DNA of 64,000 bases from Maritimibacter harenae. Lineage in GTDB: Bacteria > Pseudomonadota > Alphaproteobacteria > Rhodobacterales > Rhodobacteraceae. The notes beneath the pieces are model-generated. The model saw only the letters and a program-made list of their open reading frames with translations. It did no database searches and was not told where the DNA came from. The stretch covers positions 132,088-196,087 of the forward strand of contig NZ_WTUX01000022.1 in assembly GCF_009882975.1 (NCBI RefSeq), read 5' to 3'. How positions within the stretch are numbered: position 1 is the stretch's first letter; every line of letters begins with the position of its first letter. The position numbers were made by a program, and so were the translations under genes. Below, piece by piece: positions 1 through 10,879 of this stretch.

Positions 1-52
1 GCGGGGCTCCTTCCGTGCTGTCCTGTCAGGGGCAGTCTAGCACGGATCGGTT

Positions 53-444
53 TCATGCGTCGGCAATTCCCCCCATTTCATCCAGGATCGGGCAATCCGG
101 TCGGTCGTCACCGTGACAATTGCGCACGAGATGGGAGAGCGTGTCGCGCATCGCGACGAGGTCCGCGATCTTGCGCTCGATCTCCTCGAGATGCTCCTCG
201 GCGACCTTCTTCACCTCGGATGAGGCGCGCGACTTGTCGGCGTAGAGCGCCAGCAGCGTGCGGCAATCGTCGATCGAGAAGCCCAGCGCCCGCGCCCTGG
301 CGAGGAAGGTGAGCGTGTGCACGTCGCTGCCGGAGAAATCGCGGTAGCCGTTCGTGTCGCGCGCGGGGGTGACGAGGCCGATATCCTCGTAATACCGGAT
401 CGTCTTGGCCGGCAGTCCTGCACGGGTCGAAGCGTCGGATATGT

Positions 445-448
<4 letters not shown>
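53..448 (-). CDS. cueR: Cu(I)-responsive MerR-family regulator CueR
   Basis: A 131-residue copper-sensing transcription activator of the MerR family. The N-terminus is a MerR winged helix ([16 protein letters not shown], residues 11-26), followed by a long dimerisation helix and a C-terminal loop CHGDDRPDC (Cys near 112 and 120) matching the two-Cys Cu(I) site of CueR. The start ATG overlaps the copA stop as ATGA, so it is co-transcribed as the second gene of a copA-cueR operon. It probably acts on the 19-bp-spaced promoter upstream of copA, giving autoregulation. A 7-bp inverted repeat follows at 13-45 without a T-tract, so it is not called a terminator. Confidence 0.93.
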
Positions 449-2877
<2,429 letters not shown>

Positions 2878-2901
2878 CGCGAGTCTCCTGAATTCGCACC
2901 T

Positions 2902-2932
2902 TACATAGGGGTTCTAGTCACTGGAAGGTCAA
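2902..2932 (-). promoter_or_regulatory. CueR-type promoter of copA (19-bp spacer with operator dyad)
   Basis: Reading leftward, a -35 element TTGACC and a -10 element TATGTA are separated by exactly 19 bp, the over-long spacing typical of MerR-family activated promoters. The imperfect dyad CTTCCAGTGACTAGAAC (2911-2927) lies inside the spacer and resembles CueR operators. It is 25 bp upstream of the copA start. Confidence 0.85.
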
Positions 2933-3011
2933 GGGACCGATGGAAGTTTCTTCCCGCAGATTGACGAACGTCCCGGCGCGGCCTAGCTGACTACCAGACC
3001 AGGAGGCAGAT

Positions 3012-3212
3012 ATGACCACGTTTTCCGTTCCGAACATGAGCTGCGGCCACTGCAAGGCGAAGATCGAGGACTCGCTTCTCGACGCAGACGAGGGCGCGAT
3101 GATCGAATTCGACATGGACAACCGCGAGGTGTCGGTCGACAGCACGATGGACGCCGCCGCCATCGCCGAAACGATCCAGTCGGCGGGCTACGAGGCGACC
3201 GCCAAGGGCTGA
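3012..3212 (+). CDS. copZ: CopZ-like heavy-metal chaperone (HMA domain)
   Basis: A 66-residue single HMA-domain protein, the size of CopZ copper chaperones. The motif MSCGHC (residues 9-14) supplies the two Cu(I)-binding cysteines. It is divergent from copA with a good ribosome site (aggagg) seven bases before the ATG. It probably carries Cu(I) to CopA. A possible sigma70 promoter TTGACG-N17-TAGCTG lies at 2961-2989, but no second CueR-type promoter is visible on this strand, so co-regulation with copA is not proven. Confidence 0.88.
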   Translation: MTTFSVPNMSCGHCKAKIEDSLLDADEGAMIEFDMDNREVSVDSTMDAAAIAETIQSAGYEATAKG

Positions 3213-3274
3213 GCGCTTTTCCCGCGCCGCCGGCTGGGATACGGTCGCCGCGAACCCACCAGGGGAGACGTATC

Positions 3275-3517
3275 ATGGCGCAACGACTGCATCTCGTGTT
3301 CGGGGGCGAACTGGTCGACCCCACCAAGACGCAATTCAAGAACGTCGACGACATCCACATCGTCGGAATCTATCCCGACTACGCGTCAGCCTACGACGCC
3401 TGGAAGGCCGAAGCGCAGCGCACCGTGGACAACGCCCACATGCGCTATTTCATCGCCCACCTGCACCGCCTTCGGGACGAGGAGACGCCTGCGTCGCCCA
3501 CCGAGGAGCTGGACTGA
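3275..3517 (+). CDS. DUF4170 domain protein
   Basis: An 80-residue soluble protein resembling the DUF4170 family of alphaproteobacteria (RLHLVFGGEL near the start, a basic amphipathic C-terminus, no membrane segment). Function unknown. It is separated from waaA by only six bases, so the two are probably co-transcribed. In relatives this small gene usually sits in the lipid A locus with waaA and lpxK, which supports this being the ancestral location of those genes even though both are divergent here. Confidence 0.8.
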   Translation: MAQRLHLVFGGELVDPTKTQFKNVDDIHIVGIYPDYASAYDAWKAEAQRTVDNAHMRYFIAHLHRLRDEETPASPTEELD

Positions 3518-3523
3518 CCACAC

Positions 3524-4807
3524 ATGGCCAAGCGCCCCGGGCTGTCCGTCTACCTTGCATCGCAGAAGCTGCGCGGGCGCGCCCGCGCCGAAGCGCGATT
3601 GCGCCAGGGCCTTGCCGAAGGCTCGGAGGATTCGGCACGCGCCGCCGAGCGGCTGGGCAAGCCGCGCCGGGAGCGCCCTGTGGGGCCGCTCGTATGGCTC
3701 CATGCCGGCAACGAGGCGGAGGCGTTGGGGTTTCCCGAACTTATCGACCGGCTGATCGAGGAGCGCGACGACCTCAATTTCCTGATCACCACGACAGGGC
3801 ACGATCCCGAGCATCCGCTCGAGGCGCGCCTGCCCAAGGACGTGATCATGCACTACGCCCCCTACGGCGAAGGTCAGGCGGTCGAGGCGTTCCTCACCCA
3901 CTGGAAGCCCGACCTCTGTCTCTGGGCTGAAAACCGGTTCGAGCCGGAGCTGATCGACCGGGTGAAGAAGGCGGGCATACCGATGATCCTCGTCGACGCG
4001 CGCGTGCCCGACCGCTCCGGCTGGCGCTGGCTGCCGGGGATCCGGCGCACGCTCCTGCGCCAGTTCGACCGGGTGCTCGCAGGGGACGAGACCGCGCGCG
4101 ACGGGCTGGTTTCGCTCGGCGTGCCGGCGGACCGGGTCGAGGCCATCGGGTTCCTGCAGGAAGGCACCGCGCCCCTGCCCTGTTCGCAGGCCGAACGTGA
4201 CATGCTGGCCGAGGACCTGGCGGGGCGGCCGGTCTGGCTCGCCGCCGGGGCGGAGCGGGCGGAGTTCGACCTGCTGGCCCATGTCCACCAGCAGATCATG
4301 CGTCGCTCCCACCGGCTTCTGATGGTGCTTGCCCCGCGCGTGCCGGAAGACGGGCCAGACCTGGCCCGGCGGCTCGAAGACGAGGGTTGGGTCGTGGGCC
4401 TGCGCTCGCTCGAGGATGAACCGGAGCCGGAGACCGAGATCTACATCGCGGACCTGCCCGACGAGATGGGCCTGTGGTACCGCCTCGCGCCGATCGCCTT
4501 CATGGGCGGCACGCTCTGCGGCGGCCCGGTGCGCAACCCCTACGAGGCGGCCGCTCTGGGTTCGGCGGTCCTCTTCGGACCGGCGACGGGGCCCTGGCGC
4601 GAGAGCTTCGAGCGGTTGCTGGAAGCCGGCGCGGCGCGTTCCGTGACCAACGGCGCCACGCTGGCGCGCGGCGTCGACCACCTGCTCGCTCCCGACCAGG
4701 CCGCGCGGATGGCAGCGGCGGCCTGGGACATCACGACGAACGGCGCCCACGCGACGGACCGGGTGGTCGAGATCGCGCTGGACGCGCTGGACGCGCGGGG
4801 GGTCTGA
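3524..4807 (+). CDS. waaA: 3-deoxy-D-manno-octulosonic acid (Kdo) transferase, divergent
   Basis: A 427-residue GT-B glycosyltransferase of the WaaA/KdtA family, which adds Kdo to lipid IVA at the inner membrane. The N-terminal domain has WLHAGNEAE (residues 58-66) where most WaaA proteins have a WxHxxSVGE motif. The final catalytic-type glutamate (E66) is retained but SVG is not. The C-terminal donor half has GGTLCGGPVRNPYEAAALG, matching the family glycine/proline-rich donor site. It lies between DUF4170 and lpxK, one base before the latter. Family membership is clear from context and C-terminus; substrate is inferred. Confidence 0.75.
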   Translation: MAKRPGLSVYLASQKLRGRARAEARLRQGLAEGSEDSARAAERLGKPRRERPVGPLVWLHAGNEAEALGFPELIDRLIEERDDLNFLITTTGHDPEHPLEARLPKDVIMHYAPYGEGQAVEAFLTHWKPDLCLWAENRFEPELIDRVKKAGIPMILVDARVPDRSGWRWLPGIRRTLLRQFDRVLAGDETARDGLVSLGVPADRVEAIGFLQEGTAPLPCSQAERDMLAEDLAGRPVWLAAGAERAEFDLLAHVHQQIMRRSHRLLMVLAPRVPEDGPDLARRLEDEGWVVGLRSLEDEPEPETEIYIADLPDEMGLWYRLAPIAFMGGTLCGGPVRNPYEAAALGSAVLFGPATGPWRESFERLLEAGAARSVTNGATLARGVDHLLAPDQAARMAAAAWDITTNGAHATDRVVEIALDALDARGV

Positions 4808-4808
4808 C

Positions 4809-5654
4809 ATGGCCACGCCCAGCAGCCCGGCGCCGGTCCTCGCGGTCGGCAGCCTCACGCGGCGGGGCAGCGGGAAGACCCCGGCCGCCATCGCCTTCTG
4901 CCAGCGTCTGACGGAAACCCGCGGCGCTGTACACATGGTGATGCATGGCACGGGCGCCCCCCGGCAGGTCGATCCGCGCCGGGACACGGCCGAAACGGTC
5001 GGCGACGAGCCGCTCCTCGCCGCCGCCTTCGCCCCCACCTGGATCGCGCAGGACCCGCAGGCCGGGATCGACGCCGCGCGGGCGGGCGGCGCAGATCTCG
5101 TCATCCTGGAGGAAGAGGGACCGGCCAAGGTGACGCCCGCCCTGCGCGTTCTCGTGGAGGATGCCGTGCGGGGCTTCGGCAACCGGCGGAAGTGGCTGTT
5201 CGGCGATCTCCACACGGCAATGGCAAAGGGCTTTCGGACCGCGCAGATGTTGGTGACGATCGGCCCGCGTCCGGCGCAGGCCGGGTTTCGCGACACGCCC
5301 CTGCCGCGCAGCGAAGCCGTTCTGGAACCGCTGCGCACCGGCATGACCTGGCGCGGCGCGCGGGTGCTGGCCTTCGCCGGCATCGGCAACCCAGATCGTT
5401 TCTTCGGAACCCTGCGCGCGCTCGGAGCCGAAGTCGTGCGCCAGCAGCCGCTGGCCGATCACCAGGAGATGACGCCGACGCTGCTCGCCCGGCTCGAACA
5501 CGAGGCCCTGGGCCTCGGCGCGCAGCTTGTCACGACGGAGAAGGACGCGGTGCGCCTTCCCGCGGACTTCAGGCCCAAGGTGCTCGTGGTGCCGGTGCGG
5601 CTGGAACTGTCGGACTGGGCGCTGTTCGATCGGCTGGTGGCCGAGCGGCTGTGA
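4809..5654 (+). CDS. lpxK: Tetraacyldisaccharide 4'-kinase-like protein (LpxK), short and motif-divergent
   Basis: A 281-residue protein of the LpxK family, which phosphorylates the lipid A precursor at the 4' position. The P-loop (GSLTRRGSGKT, 14-24), the GDEP motif (65-68) and a well-conserved C-terminus (VLAFAGIGNPDRFF, TTEKDAVRLP) are present. Two things are odd. The usual N-terminal membrane-anchor segment of roughly 40-50 residues is absent, and an upstream start would fall inside waaA. The normally conserved DDG(F/L)Q motif reads EEEGPAK (101-107), and the following GPLRE-type motif reads GDLHTA. It may be a low-activity, neofunctionalised or decaying kinase. The reading frame is intact. 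Confidence 0.7.
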   Translation: MATPSSPAPVLAVGSLTRRGSGKTPAAIAFCQRLTETRGAVHMVMHGTGAPRQVDPRRDTAETVGDEPLLAAAFAPTWIAQDPQAGIDAARAGGADLVILEEEGPAKVTPALRVLVEDAVRGFGNRRKWLFGDLHTAMAKGFRTAQMLVTIGPRPAQAGFRDTPLPRSEAVLEPLRTGMTWRGARVLAFAGIGNPDRFFGTLRALGAEVVRQQPLADHQEMTPTLLARLEHEALGLGAQLVTTEKDAVRLPADFRPKVLVVPVRLELSDWALFDRLVAERL

Positions 5655-5663
5655 GGCTGGCGC

Positions 5664-6677
5664 TCAGGTAAAGGTGCCGGTCACACGGCCCAGCAGCATG
5701 AAGGCGCGGGCGGTGCGGGTATCGGACAGGCGCGCGATGTCTTCGTCGCTTGCCTCTTCCTCGAACTCCACGAAGACCTCGTCGAAACGGCGCAGGAAGT
5801 GGTGCGCGGCGTCGCGGAAGACCGGATCGGTCTTCATCCGCCCGGCGGTGAGAGCCAGCGAAGACCGGTCGCGGATGCCGCCCAGCGCGGCCACCTCGCG
5901 CCCACGCTGGCCGTGGGCGAACCGGCGCCAGATTTCAGGACGTGCGCGGTCGGGGCGCAGGTCGTCCATGTAGATGCCGTCCTGGCTCATCAGCGTGAGC
6001 ACGTCCTGAGACGCCTGCACCAGCCGCGCGATCTTGCGGTCCTGGAGCGCGCGGCGCAGCGCGGCGAAGCCCGCCGTGTCCTCGGCATTCTCCGGGAAAT
6101 GCAGCGCGCGGATCATCTCGTCGCGCTCCAGCGGCGGGACGTTGTCCTCCGCTTCGGGCTCCAGCGCGAGCGAGGGCTGCTCTTCGGCCGGACGCGCCGG
6201 CGCGGGACGCTCCGCCGCGGCCTCGGCCCGGACGAGATTTCGGGTCGTCGAGAAGGTGGTGAGCGCCTGTTCGGTCTCGCGCTGCGCCTGCTCCAGCCGG
6301 GCGAGCTTCTCCTCGACCTCCGGGTGGCGCTCGGCGTGATGTGCGTGGGACTGCGTCAGGTAGTTGTGCCGCATCGCGTCGATGGTGGACTGAAGCCGAA
6401 GGGTTTCTTCATGCATCAGCCGGGCCGACCGCGCGGTTGCGGCAGCGAGCCAGATGACCGCCACCGGCAGGAACACGGCGAGTAGCGTCACGATGGAGCC
6501 GGTGACGCCACCGCCCAGCCCGTCGTTGCCCATGACCAGGAAGTAGACCGCGCAGCCCGCCAGCCAGAGGCAGCAAAGGGCGACGGCCAGGATCTCGGCA
6601 CCCGACATTCCGCGCGACCGCTTCTGGCGCGCGAAAATCCCAAGGTCCATCCCGTCTTCGGTCTTGTCCTGCGCCAT
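5664..6677 (-). CDS. Conserved membrane protein with coiled coil, function unknown
   Basis: A 337-residue protein I cannot name. Two hydrophobic segments near the N-terminus (about residues 27-47 and 60-80) are followed by a His-rich linker and a charged coiled-coil stretch (about 95-145). A Pro/Ala/Glu-rich linker leads to a mostly helical C-terminal domain with many charged residues. The start at 6677 was chosen over a longer frame because it has GAGG nine bases upstream and avoids overlapping greA. It lies 28 bases downstream of greA on the same strand. It may be an inner-membrane scaffold; this is inference only. Confidence 0.72.
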   Translation of the reverse strand: MAQDKTEDGMDLGIFARQKRSRGMSGAEILAVALCCLWLAGCAVYFLVMGNDGLGGGVTGSIVTLLAVFLPVAVIWLAAATARSARLMHEETLRLQSTIDAMRHNYLTQSHAHHAERHPEVEEKLARLEQAQRETEQALTTFSTTRNLVRAEAAAERPAPARPAEEQPSLALEPEAEDNVPPLERDEMIRALHFPENAEDTAGFAALRRALQDRKIARLVQASQDVLTLMSQDGIYMDDLRPDRARPEIWRRFAHGQRGREVAALGGIRDRSSLALTAGRMKTDPVFRDAAHHFLRRFDEVFVEFEEEASDEDIARLSDTRTARAFMLLGRVTGTFT

Positions 6678-6705
6678 TGGGGCCTCGACAGGTTCCGTCA
6701 CGGGG

Positions 6706-7176
6706 TCAGATATACTCGATCTCGAGGATTTCGTAACTCTTCTCGCCACCGGGCGTGCGTACTTCGACGCTGTCGCCCTCTTCCTTGCCGATCAGGGCGC
6801 GGGCGAGCGGCGACTTGATGTTGAGCTTGCCCTTCTCGAGGTCGGCTTCGGGTTCACCCACGATCTGGTAGGTCTTTTCCTCGTCCGTGTCCTCGTCGAC
6901 GAGCTTCACGGTCGCCGCGAACTTGATCGGCCCCGACAGCTTCGCCGGGTCGATCACCTCGGCCAGACCGATGATGCCCTCGAGCTCCTTCACGCGCCCC
7001 TCGATGAAGCTCTGCTTCTCGCGGGCGGCGTGATACTCGGCGTTCTCCGACAGGTCGCCATGCTCGCGCGCTTCGGAAATCGCGGCGATGACGGCCGGGC
7101 GTTCCACCGACTTGAGTTGCTTCAATTCGTCATTCAGCGCGGTGTAGCCCGCGCGGGTCAGAAGGATCTTTTCCAT
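6706..7176 (-). CDS. greA: Transcription elongation factor GreA
   Basis: A 156-residue cleavage factor that rescues backtracked RNA polymerase. The N-terminal coiled coil carries the acidic tip typical of GreA (around [18 protein letters not shown]) and the C-terminal domain ends normally ([13 protein letters not shown]). The start at [11 protein letters not shown] gives the usual family length; a longer upstream frame would add 24 non-conserved residues. It is followed by the membrane coiled-coil gene. Confidence 0.96.
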   Translation of the reverse strand: MEKILLTRAGYTALNDELKQLKSVERPAVIAAISEAREHGDLSENAEYHAAREKQSFIEGRVKELEGIIGLAEVIDPAKLSGPIKFAATVKLVDEDTDEEKTYQIVGEPEADLEKGKLNIKSPLARALIGKEEGDSVEVRTPGGEKSYEILEIEYI

Positions 7177-7336
7177 GAGTGCCTTGTCGTTCTCTTGCTC
7201 GGGTCTCACATGATGGGGCGGGCCTCCGCCGCGGCCCGGAAGGCTCAATCAACACAAAAGCAATCGGGTGAGATTTGCAATGTCATAGTTGAAGCCTTTG
7301 TGTTGCCGCAGCGCGGCAAATGACGCGGTGTTGCAA

Positions 7337-7365
7337 TTGACCCCCTGCGGCCCGGTCGTTACCAA
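7337..7365 (+). promoter_or_regulatory. Putative sigma70 promoter of the ETF-QO gene
   Basis: TTGACC and TACCAA separated by 17 bp, 32 bases before the ETF-QO start codon. Two TTGCAA cores (7275-7280 and 7331-7336) lie just upstream and resemble half sites of acyl-CoA-responsive regulators, but no full paired motif is present. Prediction only. Confidence 0.4.
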
Positions 7366-7397
7366 GGCGCAACAAAATTTCGTGGAGGGAGCCTCTC

Positions 7398-9050
7398 ATG
7401 GCCGAAATCGAACGCGAAGCGATGGAAGTCGACGTGGTCATCGTCGGGGCCGGCCCGGCCGGCCTGTCCGCTGCCATCCGGCTCAAGCAGCTGGACGAGG
7501 ATCTGATGGTCGTCGTGCTCGAGAAGGGCTCCGAGGTCGGGGCGCACATCCTGTCGGGCGCGGTGCTGGACCCCTCCGGCCTGGACGCGCTCATTCCGGA
7601 CTGGAAAGAGAAGGGTGCACCCCTCAACGTGCCGGTGAAGAAGGACAACTTCTACATCTTCGGCGAAGGCGGCCAGGTGCGCATTCCGAACTGGACCATG
7701 CCGCCGCTGATGAACAACCACGGCAACTACATCGTCTCGATGGGCAACGTCTGCCGCTGGATGGCCGAGCAGGCCGAGGCGCTGGGCGTCGAGGTCTACC
7801 CGGGCATGGCCTGCTCCGAGCTGGTCTACGACGAGAACGGCGCGGTGAAGGGCGTGGTCGCGGGCGAGTTCGGCAAGAACCCCGACGGCACCCCGGGCGA
7901 CGGCTACGAGCCGGGCATGGAGCTGCACGGCAAGTACACGATCATCGCCGAGGGCGTGCGCGGCTCGCTCGCCAAGGAGATCATCGGCAAGTACGACCTC
8001 GCCCAGGACTCCGACGTGCCGAAGTTCGGCATCGGCATGAAGGAAATCTGGGACGTCAAACCGGAGAACCACAACGAGGGCGAAGTCACCCATTCGCTGG
8101 GCTGGCCGCTCGGGTTCAAGAACGGCGGCGGTTCGTTCCTCTACCACATCGACAACAACCAGGTTTACGTCGGCTACATCGTCGACCTGAACTACAAGAA
8201 CCCCTACCTGAACCCCTACCAGGAGTTTCAGCGCTTCAAGCACCACCCGCGGGTCAAGCAGGTGCTCGAGGGCGGCAAGCGGGTCGCCTATGGCGCCCGG
8301 GCCGTGACCAAGGGCGGGTTCCAGTCGATCCCGGACACCGCGTTCCCCGGCGGGATGATCGCGGGCTGTTCGGCCGGTCTCGTGAACCTGCCGCGCATCA
8401 AGGGCAACCACAACGCGATGCATTCGGGCCGCCAGGCCGCCGAGGCCGCCTATGACGCGATCAAGGCCGGCCGTTCGGGCGATACGCTCAGCGAATACGA
8501 TGCCGCACTCAAGGCTGGCCCCGTGGGCAAGGACCTCAAGCGCGTGCGCAACGTGGCCCCCCTCAACGCCCGCTTCGGCCCGGCCGGCGGCATGGCGCTG
8601 GGAGGCTTCGACATGTGGTTCCAGACGCTCTTCGGCGGCTTCTCGCTGTTCGGGACGCTCAAGCACGGCAAGTCCGACGCGCAGGCGACCGAGAAGGCCG
8701 ACAAGCACAAGCCGATCGACTACCCCAAGCCCGACGGCGTCCTCAGCTTCGACCGGCTCACCAACGTGAGCTTCTCGAACACCAACCACGAGGAAAGCCA
8801 GCCCTGCCACCTGCGGCTCAAGGACGCCTCGATCCCGATCGACGTGAACCTGCCGCAATACGCGGAGCCGGCGCAGCGCTACTGCCCGGCAGGCGTGTAC
8901 GAGGTGGTCGAAGGCGACAACGGGCCGAAGTTCCAGATCAACTTCCAGAACTGCGTCCACTGCAAGACCTGCGACATCAAGGACCCGTCTCAGAACATCA
9001 ACTGGACGGTGCCACAGGGCGGGGACGGGCCGAATTACCCGAACATGTAA
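7398..9050 (+). CDS. Electron transfer flavoprotein-ubiquinone oxidoreductase
   Basis: A 550-residue inner-membrane flavoprotein that passes electrons from reduced ETF to ubiquinone. The N-terminal FAD-binding Rossmann motif is GAGPAGLSAA (residues 17-26). The C-terminus has the cysteine set for a [4Fe-4S] cluster (a Cys in RYCPAG near 492, then CVHCKTC near 517-523). Length is typical. The ATG is preceded by GGAGGG. It is transcribed alone and pairs functionally with etfBA at 26.4-28.1 kb, serving acyl-CoA dehydrogenases such as Mcd at 39 kb. Confidence 0.96.
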   Translation: MAEIEREAMEVDVVIVGAGPAGLSAAIRLKQLDEDLMVVVLEKGSEVGAHILSGAVLDPSGLDALIPDWKEKGAPLNVPVKKDNFYIFGEGGQVRIPNWTMPPLMNNHGNYIVSMGNVCRWMAEQAEALGVEVYPGMACSELVYDENGAVKGVVAGEFGKNPDGTPGDGYEPGMELHGKYTIIAEGVRGSLAKEIIGKYDLAQDSDVPKFGIGMKEIWDVKPENHNEGEVTHSLGWPLGFKNGGGSFLYHIDNNQVYVGYIVDLNYKNPYLNPYQEFQRFKHHPRVKQVLEGGKRVAYGARAVTKGGFQSIPDTAFPGGMIAGCSAGLVNLPRIKGNHNAMHSGRQAAEAAYDAIKAGRSGDTLSEYDAALKAGPVGKDLKRVRNVAPLNARFGPAGGMALGGFDMWFQTLFGGFSLFGTLKHGKSDAQATEKADKHKPIDYPKPDGVLSFDRLTNVSFSNTNHEESQPCHLRLKDASIPIDVNLPQYAEPAQRYCPAGVYEVVEGDNGPKFQINFQNCVHCKTCDIKDPSQNINWTVPQGGDGPNYPNM

Positions 9051-9063
9051 CCTTTGCGTCAGC

Positions 9064-9090
9064 GGGCCGCCTCCGGGCGGCCCTTCGCAT
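9064..9090 (+). terminator. Weak terminator-like hairpin after ETF-QO
   Basis: A perfect 8-bp GC-rich stem (GGGCCGCC/GGCGGCCC) with a 4-base loop, 13 bases after the stop codon. The following tract is only weakly T-rich, so termination is plausible but uncertain. Confidence 0.45.
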
Positions 9091-9145
9091 TGAACAGGAC
9101 CGGGCAGCCGTTTACGTTGCGCCTACCCAACAGCAGAGGTGCCCC

Positions 9146-10879
9146 TTGCCCCGACCCTTCCGCACCGCCCGCAACATGGGCGTCGCCGCGATGCTCGCGC
9201 TCACCCCGCTGACGGCCGCGGCCCAGGAGCCTTCGGGTTTCGCCGGGGCCTATCTCGCCGCCCGGTCGGCCGATACCAATGCGGATTTCGAGGCGCTCGT
9301 TCAGTACGGCACCCGCGCGCTTGTGGAGATGCCGGAAAACGCCACGATCATGGAGGGGCTGCTCGTCGCCTACATCGGGCTGGGCCAGATCGACAGCGCC
9401 GTGCCATTGGCGCGCCGACTTCTTGATCTCTCGCCGCGCAACGAGCTTGGCAAGATCGTGCTCCTCGGTGACGCGATGGCGCGCGAGGACTGGGAAGAGG
9501 TGCGCAGTACCATGAACGCGGGCTTCTCGGTCGGCGGTTTGATGGACCCCCTGATCCTGGCCTGGAGCGCCATCGGCGAAGGCCGCATGTCCCGCGCGCT
9601 GGAAATCTTCGACCAGCTGGAAGCCGACGAGGTGGCGCGCCAGGTGTCGGCCTTCGAAAAGGCGCAGGCGCTGGCCTATGTCGGCGATTTCGAAAGCGCC
9701 GCCGAGATCCTGTCGGGCGAACAGTTCGACCTGACCCTGAACCGCGCCGGCGTCATGGCCTATGTCCAGATCCTCAGCCAGCTGGGCCGCAATGACGAGG
9801 CGCTGGAGCTCATCGAGGAGCGTCTTCCCGACACCGGCGACGAAGAGATCGTCGACCTGCGCGCGCGGCTTGAAGATGGCGAGACGATCCCGTTCACCGC
9901 CGTGCGCTCGCCGCTCGATGGCCTGTCGATGCTGTTCTACAACGTGGCCGAGGTGCTTTCGAACGACGCGAGCCCCAGCCTCGTGATGATTTATGCGCGC
10001 ATCGCCGAGCACCTGAACCCCGACAACATCGGCGCGACGCTTCTCACCGCCTCCGTGTTCGAACGGATCGGCAACCTCGACCTTGCCGTGAAGACCTATG
10101 ACCAGGTGGGCGCCGACAGCCGTGCCCACGTGCAGGCGATGCTGGGCAAGGCCGCGGCGTTGCGCCGGCTCGACCGCGTCGAGGAAGGGATCGAGACGCT
10201 GGCCGACCTGGCCGACGCGAACCCGGACGTGGCCCCCGTTCAGGTCGCGCTGGGCGATGCCTACCGTTACGAAGAGCGGTGGGAGGAAGCGACGGCGGCC
10301 TACGACCGGGCCATCGCGCTCTACGATACCGAGGTGTCGGCGCAATGGGCGGTCTACTTCGCGCGCGGCATCACGAACGAGCGCGGCGGCGACTGGCCTG
10401 CCGCCGAGGCCGATTTCCGCAAGGCGCTCGAACTCGAGCCGGACCAGCCCTCGGTCCTGAACTACCTCGGCTATTCCTACGTGGAGAAGCGTGAAAATCT
10501 CGACGAAGCGCTCGCCATGATCGAGCGCGCGGTCGAGCAGCGCCCGAACCAGGGCTTCATCGTCGACAGCCTGGGGTGGGTCTACTACCGCCTGGGCCGC
10601 TACGAGGAAGCCGTCCCGCAGATGGAAAAGGCCGTTTCGCTGATGCCGGTGGACCCGGTGGTGAACGATCATTTGGGCGATGTCTACTGGGCAGTGGGCC
10701 GCGAACGCGAGGCGGAATTCCAGTGGTCGCGCGCCCTGAGCTTCATCAACGACGACTCCGACCTCGAAGAGGTGAAACCCGATCGCATCCGCCGCAAGCT
10801 CGAGGTCGGGCTGGACCAGGTGCTGATCGAGGAAGGCGGCGAACCGATCCACCGCCAGGAGAACGCCGCTGCTAACTAA
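9146..10879 (+). CDS. Secreted tetratricopeptide-repeat protein
   Basis: A 577-residue protein with a Sec signal peptide ([20 protein letters not shown], ending near AAAQ), followed by many degenerate TPR units across the rest of the protein. The best are near the C-terminus ([20 protein letters not shown] and [18 protein letters not shown]). It probably acts as a periplasmic or outer-membrane-associated adaptor. A TTG start at 9146 is chosen because AGAGG sits six bases upstream and it gives a complete signal peptide; the next ATG is at 9176. Its last codons overlap the inferred ispE start. Confidence 0.85.
   Translation: MPRPFRTARNMGVAAMLALTPLTAAAQEPSGFAGAYLAARSADTNADFEALVQYGTRALVEMPENATIMEGLLVAYIGLGQIDSAVPLARRLLDLSPRNELGKIVLLGDAMAREDWEEVRSTMNAGFSVGGLMDPLILAWSAIGEGRMSRALEIFDQLEADEVARQVSAFEKAQALAYVGDFESAAEILSGEQFDLTLNRAGVMAYVQILSQLGRNDEALELIEERLPDTGDEEIVDLRARLEDGETIPFTAVRSPLDGLSMLFYNVAEVLSNDASPSLVMIYARIAEHLNPDNIGATLLTASVFERIGNLDLAVKTYDQVGADSRAHVQAMLGKAAALRRLDRVEEGIETLADLADANPDVAPVQVALGDAYRYEERWEEATAAYDRAIALYDTEVSAQWAVYFARGITNERGGDWPAAEADFRKALELEPDQPSVLNYLGYSYVEKRENLDEALAMIERAVEQRPNQGFIVDSLGWVYYRLGRYEEAVPQMEKAVSLMPVDPVVNDHLGDVYWAVGREREAEFQWSRALSFINDDSDLEEVKPDRIRRKLEVGLDQVLIEEGGEPIHRQENAAAN

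Noticed and set aside
13-45. Terminator after cueR
   Set aside because: A 7-bp inverted repeat exists, but with a long interior and no T-tract on the relevant strand.
3386-5389. A 667-codon open frame antisense to waaA and lpxK
   Set aside because: It opposes two recognisable genes; no domain or ribosome site is seen.
7177-7248. 24-residue N-terminal extension of GreA
   Set aside because: GreA normally begins at MEKILLT-like sequence with 156-158 residues; the extension is not conserved.
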